Positions 48,181 to 58,891 of a stretch of DNA of 64,000 nt are shown here, in pieces; position 1 is the stretch's first letter; the number at the start of each line of letters is the position of its first letter. Below the pieces are notes generated by a model. That model did no database searches. It saw nothing but the letters and a program-made list of their open reading frames with translations, and was not told the origin of the DNA. The position numbers and the translations under genes were made by a program. The DNA lies in NCBI GenBank assembly GCA_007858575.1, contig CP042279.1, forward strand, positions 1,984,001-2,048,000, given 5' to 3'. This stretch comes from Streptomyces sp. WAC08241 (GTDB lineage Bacteria > Actinomycetota > Actinomycetes > Streptomycetales > Streptomycetaceae).

Positions 48181-48443
48181 GGCGGCCTCGCTTCCGGGTC
48201 ACGGCAGCCCCGCCGGTGGGCGTCGATCTCGTCCAGCCGGTCGAGCAGCTCGTCCCCGCGCCGGTCGAAGGCCTCCTGGTCGATCTCTCCCCGTACGAGC
48301 CGGCTCTCCAGTTCCCGGAGCTCCCGCCAGACGGGGGCCGGGTCGTAGTACTCCTCCTCGGCCTCCACGACCCGCTGTGCGATCCAGACGGCGCCGCGCA
48401 CCGGGGCGACGGGAAGCGTGAGCAACTGTGTCAGCAGTCCCAT
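48173..48443 (-). CDS. gvpG: Gas vesicle protein GvpG
   Basis: About 89 residues: MGLLTQLLTLPVAPVRGAVW, IAQRVVEAEEEYYDPAPVWR, ELRELESRLVRGEIDQEAFD, DELLDRLDEIDAHRRG, a typical GvpG coiled helix. The corrected C terminus is AVTRKRGRRV; the frame slips near 48205. Confidence 0.88.
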
Positions 48444-48551
48444 CCTCTCTCCTCCTCCCTCGTCGCCCGTCTCCCGCCACCGGACGAACCACCGGGCCCC
48501 GAGGGCCACTGGGCGGGCTATCGGACGAAGCTGTACGGCGGCAGGGGCCGC

Positions 48552-49230
48552 TCAGCCGGAACTCCACCCCTCCCCGAGCTGCCGGACGAGGCCCGACTGC
48601 GCCGCGAGGAACTCCTCCTTCCGGTCGTCGGAGATCAGCAGCGAGAGGTTGAGGAAGTCGTCGCCGGACGCCGGCCGGACGTTGTGCTCCTCGGCGTACG
48701 GGACGAGGGCGTCGGCCAGTCCGGCCGCGAGCGCGTCCTGCCGTTCCTGCACCTGTGCGGCGACCATCCGGCCGAGGGTCAGCGGGAGCTGGGGGTCGGG
48801 GTCACCGGCACGGATCCGCTCGTTGAGCTCCCGGGTCTCGGGGGTCTCCCGCAGGATCTGCCGCAGGAGCTCCTCCTCGTTCTGGGAGGCCCGCACGTGG
48901 TACTCGGCGCAGTGGGCGAGCCGTTCCAGATCGGCGAGGTGGCCGTCGGCGTCTCTGCGGAGCGCCTGCTCGACCGTCGCCTCGTCGGCGGCGGTGTAAC
49001 CGAACTGGAGGGGCAGGACGGGGCCGCCTCCATGAGGCGCTCCTGCACCTCCTGGTGGATCAGCAGGTCGCGCCGCTTGGGCCGGATCTCCTCGGAGACG
49101 TCGCTGACCACGGCGTACAGCGGTCCGCACGCGAGGGCGCGCACCGGGGACGGATCGGCGCCGACGCCGGTCATGTCCTCGACGGCGAGGGGATGGTCCT
49201 CCCCGTGATCGCGTAGACGTAGAGGGCCAT
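48552..49230 (-). CDS. gvpF: Gas vesicle protein GvpF
   Basis: About 225 residues: MALYVYAIT at the start, GPLYAVVSDVSEEIRPKRRD, LLIHQEVQERLMEA, VLPLQFGYTAADEATVEQAL, ECHVR-type region near EYHVRASQNEEELLRQI, then a helical C-terminal half (LTLGRMVAAQVQERQDALAA, DDFLNLSLLISDDRKEEFLA). Minor structural protein. Frame changes near 49205 and 49025. Separated from gvpG by 108 bases. Confidence 0.88.
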
Positions 49231-49233
49231 CGG

Positions 49234-49698
49234 TCACTCCTTCTCCCGGCGCGCCGTGCGTCGGCGGGAGGCCGCCTGCGGCGGGGAGCGGGCTCTCCTC
49301 CGCTTCCTCCTCCTCGTCCGGCTCCTCGTCGTGGCGGGACTTCCCGGTCAGGGACTCGGTGACGGCGTCGACCGCCCCGCTGAGCGCTCCCTTGGACTTG
49401 CCGTGGGCGCCGCCCTCCATCATGCCGCCGACGACCTCGGAAGCTGCGCCGGAGCCTTGCGGCCGGATTCGAGGTCGAGCCTGTTGCAGGCCTCGGCGAA
49501 GCGCAGGTAGGTGTCCACACTGGCCACCACGATCCGGGCGTCGATCTTGAGGATCTCGATCCCCACCAGCGAGACGCGGACGAAGACGTCGATCACCAGG
49601 CCCCGGTCCAGGATGAGCTCCAGGACGTCGTAGAGGGTGCCCGAGGAGCCTCCGCCCCTGCCCGCGGCGCTGCTGCCGCCCTGCGGCACCATCGTCAT
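49234..49698 (-). CDS. gvpA: Gas vesicle protein GvpA with C-terminal extension
   Basis: Core 60 residues: [60 protein letters not shown], the ribbed-shell structural protein fold. The tail continues in the next frame ([40 protein letters not shown]), as in other streptomycete GvpA. Start ATG 49698 with GGGAGG upstream. A one-base indel near 49435 and another close to the end. Confidence 0.88.
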
Positions 49699-49726
49699 GG
49701 TGCCTCCCTTCACGGCCGGACCGTTC

Positions 49727-50093
49727 TCAGAACGGCCGATCGATCATCCCGCGGCTGTAGCGGCGGGTCCGTTCGAAGGAGATCAACGCGCCTTCCTCGT
49801 CGAGTGAGACCTTGTAACTGGCCAGCACGCTGGTCGTGTCGGGGATGCGCTCCAGCTCCACCACTTCCACCTGCGCCTCCCACCCCGAATCGGTGGGTTT
49901 GAGCGAGGAGACGGATTCGGGCGGTCGGCCGAGCAGCTTCGCCAGTTGCTCGGCGGCCGAACTCATCGCCGATCCGGCGTCGACGGCCCGGGCCCTGCGC
50001 TGCGCGGGCCTGCGCCGGGCGGGGCGCGCTCCTGCCGTTCGTCGTCGCCGCGCGGGGCGGCTCGCCGGGGCGGTCCGAATCTGCTGAGGCCAT
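49727..50093 (-). CDS. gvpO: Gas vesicle protein GvpO
   Basis: About 122 residues: [20 protein letters not shown], then [72 protein letters not shown], the GvpO domain. First gene of the gvp operon, 28 bases ahead of gvpA. Frame change near 50000. Confidence 0.87.
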
Positions 50094-50297
50094 GTGGCAC
50101 TTCCAGAAGACGTACAGCCGGTTGAGGCTAGAATTTCATGATATAGGACAAATGCCACGTCCGGGAGAACAGGCTCGTTCCCCAGCGCTCGAACGGGGCG
50201 ACCTCCGAAGGCATATGCGTGGAGGCGCGACCCGCTACGGAAAGTTCCGCATGAGGCGACGTCGAGGCTGTGGATGCCCGGTGAAGGGACAGAGGCC
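50094..50297. promoter_or_regulatory. Divergent promoter region between gvpO and the histone-like gene
   Basis: This 204-base gap is AT-rich between about 50130 and 50165 (TAGAATTTCATGATATAGGA), standing out in the GC-rich sequence. A TATATC (minus strand) and GATATAG (plus strand) are possible -10 elements, and a TTGAGG at 50121 is a possible plus-strand -35. A gas vesicle promoter responding to stress sigma factors is expected here; I cannot define the start sites. Confidence 0.45.
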
Positions 50298-51157
50298 ATG
50301 GATGACACGTCCAAGATCGCCCTGGCGGCCGCGGTGGCCGGAGGGTACGTATTGGGACGGACGAAGAAAGGGCGCCTCGCGTTCACCGCGGCGACCTATC
50401 TGGCAGGGCGCCGCTTCGGCCTCGAACCCCGGCAGCTCATGACGGAGGGCCTGAGCAAGCTCAAAGAGATACCGCAGGTCGCGGAGATGGGTGACCAACT
50501 GAAGGGCGAAGCCCTGAACGCCGGCCGCCAGGCACTCAAGGCCGCGGCCAACCGCAGCTCACCGACCTCGCCGACTCGCTCCACCAGCGGACGCTGGCGA
50601 TAGGCAGCGGTGGCGACGAGGACGACGAAGAGGACGAGGAAGGGCGTTACGAGGACGAGGAGCAGGAGGACTACGAGGACGAGGAGTCGGAGCCCGAGCA
50701 GTACGACGAGGACGAGGACGAGGAAGCGTGGGAGGAGGAAGAGGAACCGGAGGAGGAGGAACCGGAGGAGGAGGAAGAGGAGCCCGAGGAAGAAGAAACC
50801 GAACCCGAGGAAGAGGAAGCCGAACCGGAGGAGCCACGGCCGCACCGGTCGTCGCGCAGGACTTCCCAGGCACGCGGCGGGGCGGCAACGGCCAAGAAGA
50901 GCGCACCGGCCAAGAAGGCGACCGCGAAGAAGACCGCACCCGCCAAGAAGGCGCCCGCCAAGAAGACGGCGGCCAAGAAGACCGCACCCGCCAAGAAGAG
51001 CGCACCGGCGAAGAAGACGGCGGCGCGCAAGGCGACGGCCGAGAAGACCGCGCCCGCCAGGAAGGCCGCGGCCAAGAAGACCACGGCACGCAAGCCGGCG
51101 GCGAAGAAGACCGCCGCGAAGAAGACGGCCGCGCGCAAGCCGTCGGCGCGGAGGTAG
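50298..51157 (+). CDS. Histone-H1-like protein with acidic block and Ala-Lys repeat tail
   Basis: About 286 residues in three zones. Residues 1-90 are a helical domain (SKIALAAAVAGGYVLGRTKK, ATYLAGRRFGLEPRQLMTEG, NAGRQALKAAANRQLTDLAD). Residues 105-185 are almost entirely Glu and Asp. The last 85 residues are Ala/Lys/Pro repeats (AKKTAPAKKAPAKKTAAKKT) like histone H1 C-terminal tails. One base is missing near 50555. The tail should bind DNA or other polyanions; the acidic block may compete with it. It lies beside the gas vesicle cluster, divergent from gvpO. Confidence 0.75.
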
Positions 51158-51160
51158 GTC

Positions 51161-52238
51161 ATGGCATCCGAAAACCGCAGCTCCGCCAAGGAGTCGGGGT
51201 CCGGCTTCGACCGGCTGCTCGGTGAACTCGGCGACTATCTCTCCGCCCAGACCGGTCAACTGGCCGAGAAGGCCACGGACAAGCTCGGGGACGTCACCGG
51301 ACAGCTCCAGGGCGTGGCCGACAACGGCGGCAGCCTCGCGGACATCGGCGGACGCATGCTCCAGGGGACTCCCCGTCAAGGCGATGGTGGGCCACTCGAT
51401 CGGCGGCCTGAAGGACAAGGTCACCGATGCCGCGTCGAACCTGTTCGGCAAGGGAAGGGCAAACGCAGGAGTGGCACCCAGAAGATCACCAGCATCGTCG
51501 AGACGGTCGACGTGGGCGCTCCGCTCCGGAGGGTGTACGACCACTGGGCCCAGTACGAGGACTTCAGCGGCTTCATGAAGGGCGTGCGCAGCGTCTCGCA
51601 GGGCGACGAGACCAGCAGCGACTGGAAGGTCAAGGTGGGCCCGTCCACGCGCAGTTGGAAGGCGACCGTCCAGGAGCAGGTGCCGGACGACCACATCATC
51701 TGGACCTCGGACGGCGCCAAGGGCTCGACCCGGGGCTGCGTCAGCTTCCACGAGCTGGGCCCGTCGCTCACCCGGGTCCTGGTCACCGTCGAGTACTACC
51801 CTCCGGCCTCTTCGAGAAGACGGGCAACGTCTGGCGCGCCCAGGGCCGTCGGCTCCGGCTCGACCTGAAGCACTTCCGCCGGCACGTCACCCTCACCGAC
51901 GACGAGCCCGAGGGCTGGCGCGGCGAGATCCGCGACGGCGAGGTGGTCCGCACGCACGAGGAGGCCCTGGAAGAGGAGGAGAAAGAGGAACAGGAAGGAG
52001 AACAGGAAGGAGAGCAGGAGGAGGCGGACGGCTTCGACGAGGAGGAGCGGGAGGGGAGGGGAGCCCGAGGAGGAGTACGAGGAGGACGGGGAGTACGGCC
52101 CCGAGGACGAAGAGGATGAGGGGACGAGGGGAGTACGAGGACGAGGATCTCGGACCCGACGAGGACGCGGAGGACGAGGAGGGCGGCGAGGACGAGGACG
52201 ACTACGAGGCCGCGGGTCGGGGGCGGCGCGGGCGCTGA
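51161..52238 (+). CDS. SRPBCC (polyketide cyclase/START-like) protein with acidic tail
   Basis: Three bases after the previous stop. About 360 residues: a helical N terminus (SGFDRLLGELGDYLSAQTGQ, LAEKATDKLGDVTGQLQGVA), a START-like domain (ITSIVETVDVGAPLRRVYDH, WAQYEDFSGFMKGVRSVSQG, WKATVQEQVPDDHIIWTSDG, FHELGPSLTRVLVTVEYYP, NVWRAQGRRLRLDLKHFRRH), then a long Glu/Asp-rich tail (EEEKEEQEGEQEGEQEEADG). Frame changes near 51370, 51460, 51805, 52060 and 52120. Commonly found next to streptomycete gvp clusters. Confidence 0.75.
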
Positions 52239-52256
52239 GCCCCGCCGCACGCGACG

Positions 52257-52294
52257 GGCCCGCCGCGCCCTCGTGGGAGGGGGCGCGGCGGGCC
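52257..52294. terminator. Bidirectional terminator hairpin
   Basis: 14-base perfect stem (GGCCCGCCGCGCCC with reverse complement GGGCGCGGCGGGCC) around a 10-base loop, between two convergent genes. Confidence 0.7.
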
Positions 52295-52312
52295 GTCGTG
52301 GGGCGGTTCGAA

Positions 52313-53521
52313 CTACTCCACGATCTTCAGGAGCTTGTTGGCGGTGCCAGGAGAGGCGTTGCCGATCTTGTCGGCGGTCGCGCCGCCGGTCAGCGCCTCG
52401 GCGACCTGGGCCGGGGTGGCGTCGGGGTGGCCGGCGAGGTAGACGGCGGCGGCGCCGACGACGTGCGGGGTGGCCATGGACGTACCGGAGATGGTCTTGG
52501 TTCCGGTGTCGCTGTCGTTCCAGGCGGAGGTGATGTCCGAGCCGGGGGCGTAGATGTCCACGACGGAGCCGAAGTTGGAGAAGCTGGACTGCTGGTCGTC
52601 CTTGGTGGAGGAGGCGACGGTGATCGCCTCGGGCACGCGGGACGGGGAGCCCTGGCCGGCGTCGGAGGACTCGTTGCCGGCGGCGACGCCGAAGGTGACG
52701 CCGGAGGCTATGGCCTTCTTGACCGCTTCGTCGAGGGCCGGGTCGGCGCTGCCGCCGAGGCTCATGTTGGCGACGGACGGGCCCTTGTGGTTCTGGGTGA
52801 CCCAGTCGATGCCGGCGATGACCTGCTCGGTGGTGCCGGAGCCGTTGTCGTCGAGGACGCGGACGGCCACGATCTTCGCCTTCTTGGCGACGCCGTGGGT
52901 GGTTCCTGCGATGGTGCCGGCGACGTGGGTGCCGTGGCCGTTGCCGTCCTGGGCGGTGTCGTCGTTGTCGATGGCGTCGAAGCCGTCGGAGGCACGGCCG
53001 CCGAAGTCGCCGTGGCTGACGCGGACGCCGGTGTCGATGACGTACGCGGTGACGCCTCGCCGGCGGCGTCGGGGTAGGTGTACTTCTGGTCGCCGGCGGT
53101 GTCCGCCTGGTCGACCCGGTCCAGGCCCCAGGAAGGCGGGTTCTCCTGGGTCTCGTTGATGGTGAAGGTGCGGTTCTGGACGACCTTCGCGACGGCCGGT
53201 CGGCGGCGAGGCGCTTGGCCTCGGTCTCGGTGAGGTTGTTGACGGAGAATCCGTTGACCTGGGAGTCGTAGCTGCGGCGCAGGGTGCCGCCGTACTCCTT
53301 CGCCAGTTCGGTCTTGCCGGCCTTGTCGGCCTTGTCGCCGAGCAGCACGACGTAGCTGCCCGCCACGGCGTTCTCCGCGCCGAGGCCGTAGACGGTCCCC
53401 TCGGCGGGGCGGGGGCGGCGCCGGCGAACGGTCCGACGGCGACGGTCACTCCGGCCGCCGCGGCGATCGCGGTCGCGACGGCGACGATCCTGAACTTGCG
53501 GGCACGCTTGTGAGTTGCCAT
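52313..53521 (-). CDS. Secreted S8 subtilisin-type protease
   Basis: About 402 residues. Signal peptide (MATHKRARKFRIVAVATAIA), I9 propeptide (YVVLLGDKADKAGKTELAKE, SYDSQVNGFSVNNLTETEAK) and S8 catalytic domain with the triad: Asp in TAYVIDTGVRVSHGDFGG, His in NGHGTHVAGTIAG, Ser in SGTSMATPHVVGAAAV; oxyanion Asn in VAAGNESSDAGQG. Autocatalytic extracellular protease. Frame changes near 53415, 53200 and 53060. An AT-rich promoter region follows upstream (53590-53690). Confidence 0.93.
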   Translation of the reverse strand: MATHKRARKFRIVAVATAIAAAAGVTVAVGPFAGAAPAPPRGPSTASARRTPWRAATSCCSATRPTRPARPNWRRSTAAPCAAATTPRSTDSPSTTSPRPRPSASPPTGRREGRPEPHLHHQRDPGEPAFLGPGPGRPGGHRRRPEVHLPRRRRRGVTAYVIDTGVRVSHGDFGGRASDGFDAIDNDDTAQDGNGHGTHVAGTIAGTTHGVAKKAKIVAVRVLDDNGSGTTEQVIAGIDWVTQNHKGPSVANMSLGGSADPALDEAVKKAIASGVTFGVAAGNESSDAGQGSPSRVPEAITVASSTKDDQQSSFSNFGSVVDIYAPGSDITSAWNDSDTGTKTISGTSMATPHVVGAAAVYLAGHPDATPAQVAEALTGGATADKIGNASPGTANKLLKIVE

Positions 53522-53792
53522 GAAAGAAGGCTCTCCTCGTCAGGATTTGTGGGGGTTGGACCTCCGGAAGGAAACTCTCCGGCGGCTCGCTCGAAACCCT
53601 GACCGATTGACGAGTGCAAATCAACGGGCCTTCACAGAGCTATGACTTTCTCAACAAGGTTTCTTAAAAGTGAAGGGACAAGTCATCCCAACTCGCCCTC
53701 CCGTCTCAGAACTTGAGGTGCGGCGAGGAGGGCGGGCGCCGTGGTCCGGGCGCCGATGGGTCGCATCGCGGGCCGGGGAAACCGCGAAAACA

Positions 53793-53828
53793 GGTGTGTC
53801 CGCCGTACCTGCGTACGGCGGACACACC
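53793..53828. terminator. 16-bp stem terminator after the catalase gene
   Basis: GGTGTGTCCGCCGTAC, a four-base loop CTGC, and the perfect reverse complement. On the minus strand it follows the catalase stop by about 20 bases and is itself followed by TGTTTTCG, a short U-tract, so it should end the catalase transcript. Confidence 0.85.
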
Positions 53829-53848
53829 CGTGGTGCGGACGAGAAGGG

Positions 53849-56117
53849 TCAGATCGCCGGGGAAGCGGTCCCAGACGCGGTGTTTGGCCAGGAGGGGGTC
53901 AGGCCGGCCAGGACCGCCTGGCCGTTGTCGGCGAGGACCACGCCGGGTGCGTCGGCGGGGACGGAGGAGGCGTTGAGGACGGTTTCGGCGCCGGCCCAGC
54001 CGCCGATGGCCTTGGCGTGCCGGAATGCTTCGGAGAGGAGGAGTGCCAGGCGCGGGTCGACCGGCGTCGTGCCCTGGCCGGGTGTGCCGGCTTTGGCGTC
54101 GCGGGCTCCTTGGGCGTCGGCGCCGGGGGCGGGGGCGCCGGCGACGATGAGGGCGTCGAACTCGATCGAGCGGGCGGTGGCGAAGGTGCGCTGGACGGTG
54201 ATCGGGTCGTCGGTGTCGCCGATCGTGCCGCCCGCGGGTGCGATCACCAGCGGGACCATGCCCGCCTCGAGCACCGCCCGGCGTAGGGTCCTCACGCCGT
54301 CGGCGTCGGTGGAGGCGTCGGTGACGATGCCGATGACCCGCCCGTCGGCGGGCCACTCCCGGCCGATCTGGGAGAGCGCGGGGCTGGGCCGGGCGTCGGG
54401 TGCGGGTGCGGTGGCTGTCGGGACGGGCAGGCCGAGGCCGGTGGCGACCTGGGTGCACAGTTCGGTGTCGATGTTGGCCAGTGCCTGGAGCTGGCGTTCC
54501 TTGATGGCCTGGTCCCAGCACTTGCCGAGTTCGAAGGTGTAGGCGGCGATGATGTGCTCGCGTTCGACCGGGGTCATGCTCAGCCAGAACAGGCGGACCT
54601 GGCTGAAGTGGTCGGCGAAGGAGGCGGGTGCCTTGCGGACCTTGCGCGCGGCCGGCAGCTCCACGGGGACCTCGACGAAGGCGCCGGTGTCCGCGCCCGC
54701 GAAGAACGGGCAGCCGCCGTCCAGCGAGTTCGGCTTGTAGGGCGCGACGCTGGTGTGCACGGCCTGCTGGTGCAAGCCGTCGCGGAGCATGTCGTTGACC
54801 GGGGCGTGGGGCCGGTTGATCGGGATCTGGTGGAAGTTGGGCCCGGCCAGGCGGGTGATCTGGGTGTCGAGGTAGGAGAAGAGGCGTCCGGCGAGCAGCG
54901 GGTCGTCGGTGACGTCGATGCCGGGCACCAGGTGGCCGACGTGGAAGGCGACCTGCTCGGTCTCGGCGAAGTAGTTGGACGGGTTGCGGTCCAGGGTGAG
55001 CAGGCCGATGGGCTGGACCGGGGCCAGCTCCTCGGGCACGATCTTCGTCGCATCGAGCAGGTCGATGCCCTCGAAGGTCTGCTCGGGGGTGTCGGGGAAG
55101 GTCTGGATGCCCAGCTCCCACTGCGGGTACGCGCCCGCCTCGATGGCATCGGCCAGGTCCCGGCGATGGAAGTCGGGGTCCACCCCGCACGCGATCTGCG
55201 CCTCCTCCCAGACCTGGGAGTGCACGCCCAGCTTGGGCTTCCAGTGGAACTTCACCAGCGTCGTGGCGCCCTCGGCGTTGACCAGGCGGAAGGTGTGGAC
55301 GCCGAAGCCCTCCATCGTCCGATACGAGCGCGGGATGCCCCGGTCGGACATGTTCCACATGGTGTGGTGCTGCGCCTCGGTGTGCAGGGAGACGAAGTCC
55401 CAGAAGGTGTCGTGCGCGCTCTGCGCCTGCGGGATCTCCCGGTCCGGATGCGGCTTGCCCGCGTGGATGACATCGGGGAACTTGATGGCGTCCTGGATGA
55501 AGAAGACCGGGATGTTGTTCCCGACCAGATCGAAGACACCCTCCTCGGTGTAGAACTTCGTCGCGAAGCCCCGGGTGTCACGAACCGTGTCGGCCGAACC
55601 ACGCGAACCCAGCACGGTCGAGAACCGCACGAACACCGGGGTCTCGGCGTCGGCCGCCAGGAACGCCGCCTTCGTCACGCCCGCCGCACTGCCGTAGGAG
55701 CGGAAGACGCCGTGCGCGCCGGCACCACGGGCGTGGACCACGCGCTCCGGGATCCGCTCGTGGTCGAAATGCATGATCTTCTCGCGCAGATGGTGGTCCT
55801 GGAGCAGAACCGGCCCGCGCGGACCCGCCTTGAGCGAATGATCGGTGTCATACAACCGGGTGCCCTGCGCGGTGGTCAGATACGAGCCGCTCTGCGCGAC
55901 CCGCGCCTGCTCCGCACCGGTCGGCTGGCCGGTGGGCTGACCGTCTCCGGACCGCTCTGGTCCGGCTTCGGCGGCAACGGCCCGCGCGGCTCGGTGGGCT
56001 CCTCCACCGGCACCGCCTCCGGAGCAGGAGCCCCGGGGACGCCCTCGGCGGGGCCGTTCTCCCGGAAGGGCTCGGTCAGCTTCTCGACAGCCGCTTTGAG
56101 GGGGTTCTCGGGGACAT
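53849..56117 (-). CDS. katE: Large-subunit catalase (HPII/KatE type) with DJ-1/PfpI C-terminal domain
   Basis: About 756 residues, as for the large clade-2 catalases. Distal haem residues are His in RVVHARGAGAHGVF and Asn in DLVGNNIPVFFIQDAIKFPD; GTHTFRL-type motif (HTFRLVNAEGATTLVKFHWK) and the proximal Tyr region RLFSYLDTQITRLAGPNF are present. From about residue 580 a DJ-1/PfpI flavodoxin-like domain (DGRVIGIVTDASTDADGV, IEFDALIVAGAPAP) follows. The true start is the ATG at 56115-56117; the G run 56110-56113 lacks one base, so the first 85 codons sit in another frame, returning near 55940. Decomposes H2O2 in the cytoplasm. Confidence 0.93.
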
Positions 56118-56790
56118 CGTCTCTCCGTGGTCGGGGGCAGGGGACTCCGTAGCCATGACCGGTGATCGGGGCGCCGTAACGGATGCGCCGCCGATCTCCG
56201 TCCAACGGCACAGCGCCGGCCGCGTCGGCGTACCGGCGGGCCGCCACGGGCGGCTCCTCCGGTGCGCCGGGCGCGGACGGGCCCGTCGGTGGGAGCGGTG
56301 CCCCCGGTGCCGTCACGCCGGGAAGGGGGCCGGGGTGACGGTCCGTACCGGGGGTCACTCGCTCACCGGCCGCCTGCCCCTTGGATCACGCCCCACACCT
56401 GCTTTCCCGGTCCTGTACTCGAAGTCCTTCGGCGGGAACATTCGTCTTTCGGCCATGTGGACGGTGCGGCACGCCCCCGCGCCGCAGGGATCGGTGTACC
56501 CGGCACGAACACTCATTCGCCCGCCCGCGCGGTTCGCGCCACGTCCGAAACACATGTGTTCGACACGCCCGGAGGCCTCGTTGAACTCCACGACACTCCG
56601 CTTCGTCCCACCTCCTCACCTCCGGAGGCCGCCTTGCGTCCCGTACCGATCCCCTCGTCGCCGCCCCCGCTCCCCCGTTCCTCCTGCCCGCCGCCGTCCG
56701 GCCCCCGGCCGCCGCGCCGCACGCCCGCCGCACCCCCCGCCCCTCCACCTCCACCTCCACCCTCACCGCGTCCGGAGCGGAGGGGACGGC
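56118..56790. other. Intergenic region between catalase and ABC exporter
   Basis: About 670 bases between divergent genes. I see no credible gene on either strand. It holds a perfect palindrome AACACATGTGTT (56549-56560), a GGGAACATTCG stretch near 56430, and a GC-rich run next to the ABC start. The palindrome is a candidate operator for one of the two genes. Confidence 0.5.
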
Positions 56791-58891
56791 ATGAGTCACG
56801 ACAACGGCGCTCCGGAGGCGACGGCGGCGGGAAACACCTCGGCCTCCGAACAACTCCTCTTCGGCGGCGAGCTCACCTACGACTACGGGTGGGGCGCCCA
56901 CAACGGGGCCTGGCTCGGGCTCAGCCTCCGCTCCATGGCCGCCTCACTGCCGCGGCAGGTCGCGGTCGCCGTCCGCCTCGCCCGCCGGGCGGACCCGCGG
57001 GCGCTCACCACCGTCGCCGTCGGCGAGGCCGCCCGCGGCGTCACCCAGGCCGTCTCGCTGATCGCGGTCAACGCCCTGCTCGTCGAGCTCCTCGCCCCCG
57101 GCGACATCACCGGCCGGTTGCGGGCGGCGCTCCCGGCGCTCGCGCTGGTCGCCGTCCTCTCGGTCGTCGGATCGGCCTGTAAGTCGGCGTCGACCGCCGC
57201 GACCGGAGTCCTGGAGCCGAAGGTCCAGCGGGCGGCGACCGAGCGCTACCTCGGGCTGGTGGCCGGGGTGGAGCTGGAGGCGATCGAGGACGACGCCTTC
57301 CACAAGCTGATGGACTCCGCCCAGTGGGGCGCCGAGTCGGCCCGGCGGATGGTCGTCTACTGCACCGCCGTCGTCACCTCCGTGATCTCCCTGGTCGCCG
57401 CGGCCGGCGTCCTGACCGTGCTGCACCCCGCACTGCTCCCGCTGCTGGTCTGCATGGCGCTGCCGAGCGCCTGGGGGTCGCTGACCATGGCCCGTCACCG
57501 GTACGTCAGTTGGCACCGCTTCGTGCAGCACGTGCGGGCCGGCCAGCTCATCAGCCGGCTCCTGATCGACCAGCAGGCGGCGGCCGAGGTCCGCGTCCAC
57601 GGCGTGGCGCCGTTCCTCCTGAAGCACTTCCGGCAGATGGCGGAGACCAGCGAGCGGGAGCAGACCCGGCTCGCCTGGATCGGCGCCCGCACGGGCCTGT
57701 TCTCGGACTCGGCGCGCGGGATCGCGACGGTCGCCACCTATGGCGTCCTCGGGCTGCTGCTGTGGACCGGGCGGATGGACCTCGCCGTGGCCGGTACGGC
57801 GGTCCTGGCGATCCGCACCGGATCCGTCAGCATCACCGACCTCGTCCTGCGCGTCACCGAGGTGCAGGAGGAGGCCCTGTTCGTCGCCGATCTGGAGACC
57901 CTGTGCGAGGAGGCCGTGCGGCGCGCCATCCCCACGGGCGGGCGCGACCTGCCCGAGCGGTTCGACGAGATCCGCTTCGAGAAGGTGACCTTCACCTATC
58001 CCGGCGCGGGCGAGCCGTCCCTGCACGAGGTGGACCTCGTCATCCCCGGGGCCGGACGGTCGCCCTCGTGGGCCGCAACGGCAGCGGCAAGTCCACCCTG
58101 GTCCGGCTGCTGAGCGGGGCCCGGCTCCCCGACACCGGCCGGGTCCTCTGGGGAGGCGTGGACACGGCCGAGGCCGACCGGGCGCAGGTCTTCGACCGCG
58201 TCGCGATGGTCGCCCAGGACTTCTACCGCTGGCCCTTCACCGCGCGGGTCAACGTCGGCATCGGCCGTCCCGGCACCGCGATGGACGACACCGCGATCGG
58301 GGCCGCGGCCGGGTACGCGGGGCGGACGAGGTCGTCGCGAGCCTCCCGCGCGGTCTGGACACCCTGCTCTCCCGCGGCTACAAGGGCGGGCAGGAGATCT
58401 CCGGCGGCCAGTGGCAGAAGATCGGGCTCGCCCGCGCCCGGTACCGCGACGGGACCGTCCTGATTGTGGACGAGCCCACGAGCGCGCTCGACCCGGCCGC
58501 CGAGCAGCGGGTCTTCGACCAGATCCACCGGCTCGCCGGCACCGGACAGACCACGGTCCTGATCACCCACCGCCTCCACAGCGTGCGCCACGCCGACCTG
58601 ATCTACGTCCTCGACGAGGGGCGGGTCGTCGAACAGGGCACCTTCGAACGGCTCATGGACCCCGCCACGGGCACCGGAGCGTTCCGGACGGCGTACGAAC
58701 TCCAGGCCCGCCAGTTCACGTCCCCGCCGGTACCGGCGCAGCCCGGTCCGGCGCAGTCCGCCCGGCGCAGTCCGGCCCGGCGCAGTCCGGCCCGGCGGCG
58801 GGCGTTCTGGGCGGGTCTCCCGCGCCTCTCGGCCCGCTCGACGAAGGGCAGGCGCAGTCGTGACCACCCCTATGCTTCTACACGCATGTAG
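56791..58891 (+). CDS. ABC exporter, fused membrane and ATPase domains
   Basis: About 700 residues. The N-terminal half has membrane helices (ITGRLRAALPALALVAVLSV, VVTSVISLVAAAGVLTVLHP, YGVLGLLLWTGRMDLAVAGT) and FDEIRFEKVTFTYPG begins the ATPase: Walker A VGRNGSGKSTL, Q-loop MVAQDF, signature ISGGQWQKIGLARARY, Walker B VLIVDEPTSALD, His ITHRLHS. The C terminus is Pro/Arg-rich. It is an exporter of an unknown substrate, possibly a peptide or lipid. Frame changes near 58060 and 58320. The stop codon lies inside the operator at 58877. Confidence 0.9.
58735..58800. repeat. 15-bp tandem repeat in the ABC exporter C terminus
   Basis: Three and a half units of GGCGCAGTCCGGCCC (one of 14 bases), coding for Pro/Ala/Gln/Ser/Arg-rich repeats. 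Possibly a copy-number-variable tail; the 14-base unit may hide another one-base contraction. Confidence 0.55.

Noticed and set aside
50671..51189. Hydrophobic 172-codon frame opposite the histone-like gene (repeats of FFAAV)
   Set aside because: It is antisense to the Lys-rich repeats; AAG codons read in reverse as Phe/Leu, so the apparent membrane protein is an artefact.
53706..55358. 550-codon frame overlapping the catalase gene on the same strand, another frame
   Set aside because: Arg/His/Pro-rich shadow of the catalase; the conserved catalase and DJ-1 motifs are all in the other frame.
56480..56505. SigB-like promoter (GGGTAC on the minus strand) for the catalase
   Set aside because: The -35 match (GNNT) is only found at a 13-base spacing, outside the normal range, and it lies about 380 bases from the start; too weak to call.
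56386..56901. Open frames on the minus strand between catalase and ABC exporter
   Set aside because: Composition is random Arg/Gly/Ala, no ribosome site, and the AT-richer palindrome region lies inside; I treat the stretch as intergenic.
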